Below, piece by piece: positions 16,658-28,345 of a stretch of DNA of 35,742 bases. Position numbers and translations under genes: made by a program. A model generated the notes under the pieces. That model was not told the origin of the DNA. It did not search any database and saw only the letters and a program-made list of their open reading frames with translations. Every line of letters starts with the position of its first letter. Within the stretch, counting starts at the first letter, position 1. Source of the DNA: Clostridium sp. C8-1-8 (lineage in GTDB: Bacteria; Bacillota; Clostridia; Clostridiales; Clostridiaceae); contig NZ_JAABNO010000016.1 of NCBI RefSeq assembly GCF_009928445.1, positions 89,203-124,944 of the forward strand, written 5' to 3'.

Positions 16658-17803
16658 TTGAATACTATAAAGATCATGACTATATTTGGAACAAGACCAG
16701 AAGCTATTAAGATGGCTCCTTTAGTTAAAGAACTAGAGAAAGATAAAAATATTATATCAAAGGTATGCGTTACTGCTCAGCATAGAGAGATGCTTGATCA
16801 GGTTCTTGATCTATTTGATATTGTCCCTGATTATGACTTGAATATAATGAAGACAAAGCAAACTTTAACAGGAATTACTAACAGAGTTCTTGAGGGATTA
16901 GAAGAAGTATTTGATGAAGAAAAACCGGATATGATATTGGTTCATGGAGATACAACCACTACTTTTGCAGGAGGTCTTGCTGCTTTCTATAAACAAATCA
17001 AGGTTGGTCATGTCGAAGCTGGACTTAGAACTTTTGATAAGTATTTTCCATTTCCTGAAGAGATGAATAGGAAGCTTACAGGGGCAATAGCGGATCTACA
17101 CTTTGCGCCAACTAAAGGATCTAAGAATAACCTACTTAGAGAAGGAATTAATGAGCAGGATATATATGTTACTGGCAATACAGTTATTGATGCTATGCAA
17201 CATACTGTAGAAGAAAACTATGTATTTGAACAAGAAGAACTTAACTATATAGATTTTGATAATAAGAAGGTAATAATGATAACTGCCCATAGAAGAGAAA
17301 ACTGGGGAGAAGGAATAGAAAATATTTGCGATGCATTGAATGAGATTGTATCTAATAATAAGGATGTTGAACTAGTATATTTAGTTCATCTAAATCCTGT
17401 AGTTAAGGATGTTGTGTTTAGTAAGCTAGAAGGTAAAGAAAGAATACATCTTCTTCCACCGTTGGATACTAAACAAACTCATAATCTAATAAATAAGAGT
17501 TTTATGATAATGACAGATTCAGGTGGTCTTCAAGAAGAGGCTCCTCATCTTGGTAAACCAGTTCTTGTACTTAGAGATGTTACTGAAAGACCTGAAGCAG
17601 TAGAATCTGGTACAGTAAAGCTAGTTGGAACCGATAAGGATACTATCATAAGAGAAGCAAATATTTTGATAAACAATGAAGCAGAGTACATCAAGATGAG
17701 TAAATCAACAAATCCTTATGGAGATGGTAAAGCGTCTAAGAGAATAGTTAAGGCTATACTAAAGTATTTTGCAATTTCAGAAGACGAAGTTGAAGAATTT
17801 TAA
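16658..17803 (+). CDS. wecB: UDP-N-acetylglucosamine 2-epimerase (non-hydrolysing)
   Basis: Interconverts UDP-GlcNAc and UDP-ManNAc, supplying ManNAc for teichoic acid linkage units or surface polysaccharides. 381 residues, family length. Motifs: FGTRPEAIKMAPL near 9-21, HGDTTTTFAG near 94-103, HVEAGLRTF, FPEEMNRKL, ITAHRRENWG, and TDSGGLQEEAPHLGKPVLVLR near 291-312. The start is TTG 16658 behind AGGAGG with 7-base spacing. Bounded on the right by a terminator, so it is separate from thl. Confidence 0.95.
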   Translation: MNTIKIMTIFGTRPEAIKMAPLVKELEKDKNIISKVCVTAQHREMLDQVLDLFDIVPDYDLNIMKTKQTLTGITNRVLEGLEEVFDEEKPDMILVHGDTTTTFAGGLAAFYKQIKVGHVEAGLRTFDKYFPFPEEMNRKLTGAIADLHFAPTKGSKNNLLREGINEQDIYVTGNTVIDAMQHTVEENYVFEQEELNYIDFDNKKVIMITAHRRENWGEGIENICDALNEIVSNNKDVELVYLVHLNPVVKDVVFSKLEGKERIHLLPPLDTKQTHNLINKSFMIMTDSGGLQEEAPHLGKPVLVLRDVTERPEAVESGTVKLVGTDKDTIIREANILINNEAEYIKMSKSTNPYGDGKASKRIVKAILKYFAISEDEVEEF

Positions 17804-17822
17804 ACTTGTTATTTTTTTAACT

Positions 17823-17852
17823 GGAAGTAGTACTTATACTATTTCCTTTTTT
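17823..17852 (+). terminator. Terminator of wecB
   Basis: GGAAGTAGTA (17823-17832), loop CTTA, TACTATTTCC (17837-17846) with one G-U, then T6. Confidence 0.85.
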
Positions 17853-17916
17853 GTCTAGTAATTTCACATGGGATATAAATTCTAACAAAGTATAATGCAA
17901 AAGGTTGTTTTTTCAG

Positions 17917-18088
17917 AGGAAACTATAACTTTTTTGGTTGAACCTATTAATATCAAGGCTTTTCAGTAGATATTTAGGGGAGGTAGTAAAAATAAAATTA
18001 TGTTTGCTGCCAGAATTACTTTACTACGTTCACAAAAGGCTGATACGTAAAAAAGTCACTGAGGAAGGTTGTTTAAGCGACTTTTTTT
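17917..18088 (+). repeat. Interspersed repeat, copy D
   Basis: Aligns with copy C (4721-4900) over nearly its whole length; the best block is AGTAAAAATAAAATTATGT followed by GCTGCCAGAATTAC. The 3' hairpin is decayed here (AAGTCACTGAGG against TTTAAGCGACTT, with mismatches) although the T-run remains. The start boundary is uncertain and may reach further left: AAAGTATAATG-AAAAG-TTGT near 17888 also occurs near 19705. Confidence 0.75.
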
Positions 18089-18353
18089 ATGTAAATGAAG
18101 TATTAAGACTTTTGTTAACTAGATTTAATAAATGTAAGTAGTTACTTTAGTTCTTAAACAGATGAAGTTGAAAACACAATAGATTAACTTGAAAAAATTA
18201 CTTATTAATACATGAAGAAAATGATAAATTGTATAGTATAATTGGTATCTTTTGCATTAATAAAAGTTAATATAGAGATTGTTACATTAGCTCTTTTAAA
18301 TTATTTTTTTGAAATTAAGTGAAAAAACTTTGTGTTTTTTTTAACAATAACTA

Positions 18354-18382
18354 TTGATAAAAAATAAAAAAATAGTTATAAT
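18354..18382 (+). promoter_or_regulatory. Strong sigma-A promoter of thl
   Basis: TTGATA (18354-18359), 17 bases, TATAAT (18377-18382), with A/T tracts upstream. It matches in layout the thl promoter widely used in clostridial genetics. Leader about 58 bases. Confidence 0.85.
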
Positions 18383-18446
18383 AAAGAGGACGTTAAATAT
18401 TGATAAAAAATTGTCTAATAATAAATAAACCTAGGAGGTAATTTTC

Positions 18447-19628
18447 ATGAAAGAAGTTGTTATTGCAAGTGCAGTTAGAACTGCTGTTGGTTCATTCGGA
18501 GGAGCATTAAAAGATGTTTCAGCTGTGGATTTAGGTGCAACAGTAATAAAAGAAGCACTAAACAGAGCAGGTGTAGATGGAGCTTTAGTTGACGAAGTTA
18601 TAATGGGTAATGTTATTCAAGCAGGACTTGGCCAAAATGTTGCAAGACAAGCAGTTGTTAAGTCTGGTCTACCAGTTGAAGTTTCAGCTATGACAATAAA
18701 CAAAGTATGTGGATCAGGATTAAGAGCAGTTAGTCTAGCAGCACAATTAATAAAAGCTGGAGATGCTGATGTTGTAATAGCTGGTGGTATGGAAAGCATG
18801 TCTCAAGCTCCATATGTACTTAATGGTGCAAGATGGGGTCAAAGAATGGGAGACGGAAAAATGGTAGATACCATGATTAACGACGCTCTAACTGATGCTT
18901 TCAATCACTATCACATGGGAATTACTGCTGAAAATATAGCTGAGCAATGGAATCTTTCAAGAGAAGAACAAGATGCTTTTGCAGCTGCATCACAACAAAA
19001 GGCTGAAAGAGCTATAAAAGAAGGAAGATTCAAAGATGAAATAGTACCAGTTGTAATACCTCAAAGAAAAGGAGAACCAAAAGTATTTGATACAGATGAG
19101 TTCCCAAGATTCGGAACAACTATTGAAACTTTAGCAAAACTTAGACCAGCATTTAAGAAAGATGGAACAGTAACTGCAGGTAATGCATCTGGTATCAATG
19201 ATGGAGCTGCTGCATTTGTTGTAATGAGTGCTGAAAAGGCTGCAGAGTTAGGTATAAAACCATTAGCTAAGATAGTTTCTTATGGATCAAAAGGTCTTGA
19301 CCCAACAATAATGGGATATGGTCCATTCCATGCTACTAAAAAAGCATTAGAAGTTGCTAACTTAACAGTTGAAGATTTAGATTTGATAGAAGCTAACGAA
19401 GCTTTTGCATCACAAAGTTTAGCTGTTGCTAAGGATTTACACTTTGATATGAATAAAGTAAATGTAAATGGTGGAGCTATTGCTTTAGGTCATCCAGTTG
19501 GAGCATCTGGAGCAAGAATACTAGTTTCTTTACTACATGAGATGGAAAAGAGAGATGCTAAGAGAGGTTTAGCAACTTTATGTATCGGTGGTGGAATGGG
19601 AACAGCTCTTATAGTTGAAAGAGTTTAA
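18447..19628 (+). CDS. thl: Acetyl-CoA C-acetyltransferase (thiolase)
   Basis: Condenses two acetyl-CoA to acetoacetyl-CoA, the entry to butyryl-CoA, butyrate and solvent formation. 393 residues, family length. Catalytic residues are Cys88 (VCGSGL), His349 (LGHPVGASG) and Cys379 (LCIGGGMG). The codon pattern is more uniform than in its neighbours (frequent AGA, GGA, GTT, CCA), as expected of a highly expressed gene. ATG 18447 follows AGGAGG, and the strong promoter and terminator make it a single-gene unit. Its place beside wecB and the atp operon matches my memory of thlA in Clostridium acetobutylicum. Confidence 0.98.
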   Translation: MKEVVIASAVRTAVGSFGGALKDVSAVDLGATVIKEALNRAGVDGALVDEVIMGNVIQAGLGQNVARQAVVKSGLPVEVSAMTINKVCGSGLRAVSLAAQLIKAGDADVVIAGGMESMSQAPYVLNGARWGQRMGDGKMVDTMINDALTDAFNHYHMGITAENIAEQWNLSREEQDAFAAASQQKAERAIKEGRFKDEIVPVVIPQRKGEPKVFDTDEFPRFGTTIETLAKLRPAFKKDGTVTAGNASGINDGAAAFVVMSAEKAAELGIKPLAKIVSYGSKGLDPTIMGYGPFHATKKALEVANLTVEDLDLIEANEAFASQSLAVAKDLHFDMNKVNVNGGAIALGHPVGASGARILVSLLHEMEKRDAKRGLATLCIGGGMGTALIVERV

Positions 19629-19640
19629 TTATACATTCTT

Positions 19641-19667
19641 AATGACCCTTGTTAAAGGGTCATTTTT
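19641..19667 (+). terminator. Terminator of thl
   Basis: AATGACCCTT (19641-19650), loop GTTA, AAGGGTCATT (19655-19664), then T-run. Perfect 10-pair stem. Confidence 0.95.
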
Positions 19668-20512
19668 ACTGTCTTAAAATCCACTGTGAAAGCAAAGCCT
19701 CGGTAAAGTATAATGAAAAGAGTTTGTCTTTTTCTTATGCCTCAGAAAGTTTTATGCTGGCAAAAATATAATTATATTTTATTGGCATTGTATAAATTTG
19801 TATCACATGAGTATAAGGTGGACTAAATTAAAATAAACTACTAGTGAGTGAAAAGCTTTATCTTAAAAGTTATTTCTAGAAAGCGAATAATAAATTCAAT
19901 ATTATATAGAATAATTGTGAATTAATAAATACATTGGGAAAACAATTGTTATGTACCTTTATTAACTAAATGATTTTATAAAGCAACAGTCATTCAAAAT
20001 TACACTTAATATAACTACATTAAGGGATAAGATAAAACTTTAATAAAAGTTATAATCGCAATTTAATAATTAGTCATGCAAGAAAAACGTTGGAAAAATT
20101 CAGTTAATTATACCTTCTTTACTAAGAAAACATACATATAAACATATATATTAAAGATTATATATAGGATTATTTATACTGATGAGTACAATAAAATAAT
20201 TTTTTTTGAATAAAACAGGGTATGCTTATGCAATTGTGTTAAAAGAGTTTAATAATATTATAGAGAAAAAGTTTAATTAAATTAAAGAAATGGATTTGTT
20301 TATCTGAAAAATAGATTTTTTATGTAATATTTTTGAATATATGTCGTTTTGAAAATGTTATCAGTGACTTTGTTGTAGAAAAAACACTTACTAAGAAAAT
20401 TGTGAAAAATGAATGAAGAGTATTTTTACATTGCAATAAAAAAGAAAAATGCATCTGCGAAGAGATATAGCACGTAATTATGAATTATAAGAAGATAAAT
20501 TCATATATTTGA

Positions 20513-20531
20513 CTTAAATGCTCTATTTAAG
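20513..20531. promoter_or_regulatory. Inverted repeat upstream of the atp promoter
   Basis: CTTAAAT (20513-20519), GCTCT, ATTTAAG (20525-20531): perfect 7-base arms, 14 bases before the -35. Possible operator; no regulator can be named. Confidence 0.35.
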
Positions 20532-20545
20532 AACGAAATCAAAAC

Positions 20546-20574
20546 TTTAAAGTAAGGACATACAGTAATATAAT
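20546..20574 (+). promoter_or_regulatory. Candidate sigma-A promoter of the atp operon
   Basis: TTTAAA (20546-20551), 17 bases, TATAAT (20569-20574). The -35 has 4 of 6 bases. The transcript would begin near 20581, about 25 bases before atpI. Confidence 0.55.
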
Positions 20575-20605
20575 AATTTCGTGCTCGAGATTATAGGAGA
20601 AAATT

Positions 20606-20977
20606 ATGAATCAGACATTATCCAAATTTATTTTCGGAGTTTTTAAATTAAACTTACTGGTGGGGTTAAGTATCTCGCTTGTACTGACGAAATTATATAA
20701 TATGAACGTAGCTTTCGCATTTATGGCAGGTGTTATGATTACATCAATAACTTTTATAATTAAAGGTTATACTATACATACTATACTTAATTTTTCAAAA
20801 TCAAAGAGCGTTATAGTAGCGTATATAGGGTACATCTTTCAATTTATAATCATTATAGCCTTAGCTTTTTTATTTATTGATGATTATACTTGTTTACTAA
20901 CCTATATACTGGGGACTTTTGCTCAGTTTGTAGGTATTATTTTATATTGGTTCATGAATAGGAAAGGAAGTGATTAA
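20606..20977 (+). CDS. atpI: ATP synthase subunit I
   Basis: Small membrane protein encoded first in many atp operons; in related systems it helps assemble the c-ring or guide F0 assembly. 123 residues with four hydrophobic segments (about 9-30, 34-55, 67-90, 92-115) and a short polar end (NRKGSD). Sequence in this family is poorly conserved, so the call rests on the topology, the length and the place before atpB. ATG 20606 has AGGAG 6 bases upstream. It ends 2 bases before the atpB start, indicating coupled translation. Confidence 0.85.
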   Translation: MNQTLSKFIFGVFKLNLLVGLSISLVLTKLYNMNVAFAFMAGVMITSITFIIKGYTIHTILNFSKSKSVIVAYIGYIFQFIIIIALAFLFIDDYTCLLTYILGTFAQFVGIILYWFMNRKGSD

Positions 20978-20979
20978 GT

Positions 20980-21666
20980 TTGGAAGGACTAGATCCCATT
21001 GTCATTTACAAATTGCCGCTAGGAAGCCTTACGTTCAATATAACATTAGACTTAGTTATTGAATGGATTGTAATTGTGCTTATTGCGGGAATAGGTATAG
21101 CAGCTACAAGGAACCTTAAAAAGATTCCAGATAAGAAACAAACAGTAGCTGAAATGCTGTATGAATTTATATTTAATACTGTTGTAGAAAATATGGGTGA
21201 AAGCTACAAATCTTTTGTACCTTATATTGGTACACTAGGGATCTTTCTATTGTCTTTAAACTTAATAGGATTGTTAGGTTTACAGCCACCAACAATGAAT
21301 TTCAGCACAGTTGTGTCATTTTCTCTAATGACCTTTATCTTAATTCATGCAAATGCAATTAAGAGAGCAGGTTTTGGACACTACTTAGGGGGATATGCGC
21401 ATCCATTTTTGCCTATGTTACCTCTTAATATTTTAGAAAGAGCTATTTTACCAGTTTCACTAAGTCTGAGACTTTTTGGTAATATATTAGCTGCAACAGT
21501 TTTAGTAGACTTGGTTTATCAGGCTCTACACAATATTTCATGGTTTGCTCAAATAGGAATCCCAGTATTCTTACACGGATACTTTGATTTATTTGATGGA
21601 TTAATACAAATGGTCATTTTTGTAATGTTGACAATGATTCAAATAAAAATGACTGCTGAACATTAA
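20980..21666 (+). CDS. atpB: ATP synthase F0 subunit a
   Basis: Stator membrane subunit that forms the two ion half-channels against the c-ring. 228 residues with five to six membrane helices. The essential arginine is Arg164 in SLSLRLFGNILA, and the last helices carry the HGYFDLFDGLIQ and FVMLTMIQIKM segments typical of the family. The start is TTG 20980, with GGAAAGGAAGTG upstream lying inside the end of atpI, so translation is probably coupled. TTG may limit its level compared with the c subunit downstream. Confidence 0.95.
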   Translation: MEGLDPIVIYKLPLGSLTFNITLDLVIEWIVIVLIAGIGIAATRNLKKIPDKKQTVAEMLYEFIFNTVVENMGESYKSFVPYIGTLGIFLLSLNLIGLLGLQPPTMNFSTVVSFSLMTFILIHANAIKRAGFGHYLGGYAHPFLPMLPLNILERAILPVSLSLRLFGNILAATVLVDLVYQALHNISWFAQIGIPVFLHGYFDLFDGLIQMVIFVMLTMIQIKMTAEH

Positions 21667-21694
21667 AAAACATACTTAAGGAGGATTTTTTAAA

Positions 21695-21919
21695 ATGGAA
21701 ACTATTAAATTTTTAGGAGCAGGTATTGCTGCATTAGCAGGTATTGGAGCTGGAGTTGGTATAGGTATTGCTACAGGTAAAGCTGTTGAAGGAATATCAA
21801 GACAACCAGAATTAAGCGGTAAGATAACAACTACATTATTAATTGGTGCTGCATTCGCAGAAACAACTGCTATCTATGGACTATTAGTATCTATACTATT
21901 AATATTTGTTGCAAAATAA
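21695..21919 (+). CDS. atpE: ATP synthase F0 subunit c
   Basis: Proteolipid forming the rotating c-ring. 74 residues: two membrane helices joined by the polar loop GISRQPEL (RQPE is the family signature). The ion-binding acid is Glu56 in [11 protein letters not shown]. The first helix reads [16 protein letters not shown], where sodium-specific rings carry Gln in GQG; here that place is Ile, so protons are the likely coupling ion. The SD AGGAGG is the strongest of the F0 genes, fitting the high copy number. An A/T-only hairpin (AATAAAAA/TTTTTATT near 21937-21959) lies before atpF. Confidence 0.96.
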   Translation: METIKFLGAGIAALAGIGAGVGIGIATGKAVEGISRQPELSGKITTTLLIGAAFAETTAIYGLLVSILLIFVAK

Positions 21920-22000
21920 TTTTTAGGACTATTACTAAAATAAAAAGTTATTTTTATTCATTAATAAAATAAAATTAGTTTGCTCCGAAGGGAGGCTAAG

Positions 22001-22006
22001 ATGTAG
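22001..22006 (+). promoter_or_regulatory. Start-stop codon pair ATG-TAG in front of atpF
   Basis: After SD GGGAGG (21990-21995) the first ATG (22001) stands at the ideal 5-base distance but is followed at once by TAG. The true atpF ATG is at 22007, 11 bases from the SD. The arrangement is visible directly; a lowering effect on atpF translation is inferred. Confidence 0.5.
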
Positions 22007-22489
22007 ATGTTGGAGATAGACTGGTTACATGTCTTGGCGGCGGTAATTAACTTATTGATTCTATACGCTCTAATGAAGCATTTCTTCTTCGATAAAGTTG
22101 AAAAAGTTATTGGAGAAAGACAAAGCGATATACAGTCAAAGATTGATAAAGCCGATGAAGACACAGAGAAAGCTAGAACTTTATTATTAGAAAATGAGAG
22201 AATTTTAAGATCTGCTAAGGATGAAGCTAAGAAAATTACTGAATCCCAAAAGCATAAAGCAGATAAAGTTTATGAAGAAATTGTTGATCAAGCAAAAAAT
22301 GAAGCTCAAACCTTATTAGATAGAGCTTCAGTAGAAATAAACAGAGAAAAAGAGAAAGCAGAGCAAGAAATCAGAGAGCAAGTTGTTGATCTAGCAGTAC
22401 TTATTTCAGCTAAAGCTCTTGAAGAAAGTATTGACGAAGATAAGCATAGAAAGCTTATTAATGACTTTATTGCTAAGGTAGGTATCTAA
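22007..22489 (+). CDS. atpF: ATP synthase F0 subunit b
   Basis: Peripheral stalk subunit holding F1 against F0. 160 residues: an N-terminal membrane helix ([21 protein letters not shown], about 5-25) then a long charged coiled coil rich in Lys, Glu, Ala and Asp (about 30-140) and the C-terminal segment [12 protein letters not shown] that contacts delta. The ATG at 22007 is used rather than 22001, which is followed by a stop; TTG 22010 is another in-frame option. It ends 2 bases before atpH. Confidence 0.95.
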   Translation: MLEIDWLHVLAAVINLLILYALMKHFFFDKVEKVIGERQSDIQSKIDKADEDTEKARTLLLENERILRSAKDEAKKITESQKHKADKVYEEIVDQAKNEAQTLLDRASVEINREKEKAEQEIREQVVDLAVLISAKALEESIDEDKHRKLINDFIAKVGI

Positions 22490-22491
22490 TT

Positions 22492-24565
<2,074 letters not shown>

Positions 24566-24587
24566 AATCTTTTAGGAGGTGGAATGG

Positions 24588-25442
24588 ATGGCAGGAGCTG
24601 GACTTTTAGATATAAAAAGAAGAATTAAGTCAGTAACCAACACCAAAAAGATAACTAAAGCCATGGGACTTGTTGCCACTTCTAAACTAAGAAAAGCTAG
24701 AATGGAATTGGAAACCAATAATAAATATTTTAATTCTATAAAAAGAGTTGCAGAAGAGTTAATTAAGTCAATAGACGATGACAATAACAGTAGTTACATA
24801 AAGGGAAATAAAGCTACTAAAAAGCTTTATATAGTACTTACTTCAGACTCAGGTCTGTGTGGGGGCTTTAATCATGGTGTAGCGTCCGCATTAAATGAAG
24901 TGGCTGGTATAGATCCTATAAATAACGTTGTTATGGTCGTTGGTCAAAAAGGCATCTCATATGTGAAAAAATATGGCTTTGAGACAATAGCTGAATATGT
25001 TCAAATTCCAGATGTGCCTACTATAAAAGAGGCTAAGACTGTAGTTGAGCATGCTTTAAGATTATATAAAAACAATGAAGTTGGAGAAGTTAATGTAGTA
25101 TATACACATTTTCACTCACCAGTTAAACAATTAGTAACTGTTGATAAACTTTTACCAATAGATAGAGATAAAAATGAAAAGAAGACTGACTTCTTAATAG
25201 AACCAAACAGTAATTCAGTTGTAGAAAATACCTTTGATGTATACTTTAGAGGTAAACTGCTTAATTCATTACTTCATTCAAAGACTAGTGAACAAAACTC
25301 AAGAATGCAGGCAATGGATGGTGCTACTAAGAACGCTAATGATCTTTTAGATGCATATAATATTAAATATAATAGAATAAGACAAGGCGCTATTACTCAA
25401 GAAATTAGCGAAATAGTTAGTGGAGCAAATGCGCAAAAATAG
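24588..25442 (+). CDS. atpG: ATP synthase F1 subunit gamma
   Basis: Central rotor shaft turning inside alpha3-beta3. 284 residues. The N-terminal coiled-coil helix begins LLDIKRRIKSVTNTKKITKAMGLVATSKL, the central Rossmann-like part has TSDSGLCGGFN near 84-94, and the C-terminal helix ends RIRQGAITQEISEIVSGANA. The start ATG 24588 gives the family start MAGAGLLDIKRRI and is 8 bases from AGGAGG; the in-frame GTG at 24579 is part of the SD. Confidence 0.97.
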   Translation: MAGAGLLDIKRRIKSVTNTKKITKAMGLVATSKLRKARMELETNNKYFNSIKRVAEELIKSIDDDNNSSYIKGNKATKKLYIVLTSDSGLCGGFNHGVASALNEVAGIDPINNVVMVVGQKGISYVKKYGFETIAEYVQIPDVPTIKEAKTVVEHALRLYKNNEVGEVNVVYTHFHSPVKQLVTVDKLLPIDRDKNEKKTDFLIEPNSNSVVENTFDVYFRGKLLNSLLHSKTSEQNSRMQAMDGATKNANDLLDAYNIKYNRIRQGAITQEISEIVSGANAQK

Positions 25443-25445
25443 TGA

Positions 25446-26849
<1,404 letters not shown>

Positions 26850-26874
26850 TTAGGACTTAAAGGGGAGATTAATT

Positions 26875-27270
26875 ATGAATACATTTAATTTACATTTAAT
26901 TACTCCTAATAGAGAGTTATTCTCTGGAGATATTGTAAAAATTCTTTCTAAGAATAGTGATGGTGAATTTGAAGTATATGCAAATCATATTTCATATATA
27001 ACAAACACTATACCTACAGTAACTAAGTTTGTAGATGCAAATAATAAGGAATATTCTTTATTTACTTCTACAGGAATAGTTCAGTTCAAAGATAATCAAT
27101 TAATCTTTGCTTGTGATTCTGCTGAATGGCCAGATGAAATAGATGCGTCTAGGGCAGAGCAAGCTAAAGAAAGAGCTGAGAAGAGATTACAAGGCTCTGT
27201 AGATGTTGATAATGTTAGGGCACAGGTTGCTTTAGCTAGAGCTATGGCAAGATTACAATTAAAAAAATAA
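26875..27270 (+). CDS. atpC: ATP synthase F1 subunit epsilon
   Basis: Rotor subunit that binds gamma and the c-ring and can inhibit ATP hydrolysis. 131 residues. The N-terminal beta-sandwich starts FNLHLITPNRELFSGDI and the C-terminal helical hairpin is ARAEQAKERAEKRLQ...VRAQVALARAMARLQLKK (parts near 98-131). ATG 26875 with AGGGGAG upstream. Last gene of the operon, closed by a strong terminator. Confidence 0.95.
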   Translation: MNTFNLHLITPNRELFSGDIVKILSKNSDGEFEVYANHISYITNTIPTVTKFVDANNKEYSLFTSTGIVQFKDNQLIFACDSAEWPDEIDASRAEQAKERAEKRLQGSVDVDNVRAQVALARAMARLQLKK

Positions 27271-27281
27271 CCTTTAGGTTG

Positions 27282-27315
27282 AAAAAGGCAAGCCAAAGTT
27301 TTGGCTTGCCTTTTT
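27282..27315 (+). terminator. Terminator of the atp operon
   Basis: AAAAAGGCAAGCCAA, short loop, TTGGCTTGCCTTTTT. Near-perfect stem with A and T runs, 11 bases after the atpC stop. Confidence 0.95.
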
Positions 27316-27664
27316 GAATTTAAAATATTGTATTTAGTTTTATAAAAATAACTGTAGACATATAGAGATAAGTACAGAAAATTTATGTATTAAAAAAAAA
27401 TTTTTAGATCATATAATTTATCATCAATTGACTAAAACTAAGTACAATTAGGTTACACTCATAAGTTTAATGACGTTATAAGGTATTAATCACACTTTAT
27501 GGAAAAATATATATATTAATAATATACAATCTTATTCAAGTAATATATGCTTGTAAATCCATTCGTAGAACTATTGTGTTACTATGTTTAGACTAAAAGT
27601 GAGGAACAATATTGAATAAAAATAATTAACTTGGACAATAATCAAAAGGAAAGGGCGGGATGTT
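27316..27664. other. Non-coding region before ywmB
   Basis: About 350 AT-rich bases with no gene, no hairpin of note and no promoter I can fix. Only the ywmB SD region (AAAGGGCGGGATG, 27650-27662) is clear. Confidence 0.5.
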
Positions 27665-28324
27665 ATGAGAATAAAGTATGCTTTATTATCAATTATTCTT
27701 TTGACGTTTTCTTTTGATATATTAGTTCATGCAAGTGATAGTAACTACAATTTAGTTACTAATGAGATACTAAAAGAAAACTCTGCGAGTATTGTTGAAT
27801 GTGGTATAAAAATACAGTATCAATCCAAAAAGAATATAGATGAAATTTATAAAAAAACTATTGAAAAAATATATAAAAATGCAATTATAGAGTACAAGGA
27901 ATATAAGCCAAGCTATTTTCGAATAACATACAAAAAAGATGGAGTGGCAAATGAAATTGTTGCAAATGTTGAAAATAATATTACTAATATATGTGCAACT
28001 TCAACAATGGAAATAAATAAAGATGAAACCAATATATTAAAGCAACAATTAGAAAAAGTACTATATGATGCCTCAATAGATGTACAATATTTTAGCTATG
28101 TTAAGGGTAATATAATAGAAGGTAGCGCAAAAAATAACATAGAATTAACAGAAAGAGCCCTTGTTAAGTATGGAGCTACAGATGTGAATACTATCAAATT
28201 AAGTTCGGGTTTTACTGGTGTAGCAAAGTTAAAAGACAACACAGCTATAAACTACGCTATTAGTGAAAATGATAAAAGAACATACTTAATTATTGGTACA
28301 CCAATAATTTTTATAACATACTAA
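27665..28324 (+). CDS. YwmB-family (TATA-box-binding-protein-fold) exported protein
   Basis: 219 residues. The N-terminus MRIKYALLSIILLTFSFDILVHA is a signal peptide with likely cleavage after HA near 23, so the mature protein is extracytoplasmic. The rest resembles YwmB of Bacillus, whose structure has a TBP-like fold and whose role is not established. The family commonly stands directly before murA in this group, as it does here (21 bases to the murA start). Proteins of this type are suspected to act in cell-wall or sporulation processes by context only. ATG 27665 follows a purine-rich, unusually GC-rich SD region. Confidence 0.75.
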   Translation: MRIKYALLSIILLTFSFDILVHASDSNYNLVTNEILKENSASIVECGIKIQYQSKKNIDEIYKKTIEKIYKNAIIEYKEYKPSYFRITYKKDGVANEIVANVENNITNICATSTMEINKDETNILKQQLEKVLYDASIDVQYFSYVKGNIIEGSAKNNIELTERALVKYGATDVNTIKLSSGFTGVAKLKDNTAINYAISENDKRTYLIIGTPIIFITY

Positions 28325-28345
28325 ACAAGGTTAATGGAGGATAAT

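Larger units (their letters stand above)
17853..18446. other. Non-coding region between wecB and thl
   Basis: About 590 bases holding repeat copy D (17917-18088), an AT-rich stretch without genes (18089-18350) and the thl promoter (18354-18382). An open frame at 17938-18141 runs through the repeat but has no SD and no family resemblance. Confidence 0.6.
19668..20605. other. Long non-coding AT-rich region upstream of the atp operon
   Basis: About 940 bases without a supported gene on either strand. The first 100 bases contain GCAAAGCCTC and a weak match to the left flank of repeat copy D (AAAGTATAATG). From 19800 to 20500 I see only A/T-rich sequence. The last 100 bases hold an inverted repeat (20513-20531) and the operon promoter (20546-20574). 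The region is exceptional in length for this gene-dense window. Confidence 0.6.

Noticed and set aside
17938..18141. 67-codon open frame between wecB and thl
   Set aside because: It runs through interspersed repeat copy D, lacks an SD at its TTG start, and its reading frame is not kept in copy C.
19692..19699. GCAAAGCC, as found in the core of class I cyclic-di-GMP riboswitches
   Set aside because: No matching first helix, no tetraloop-receptor layout, no downstream GG-TAGCC-type strand, and no gene within 900 bases.
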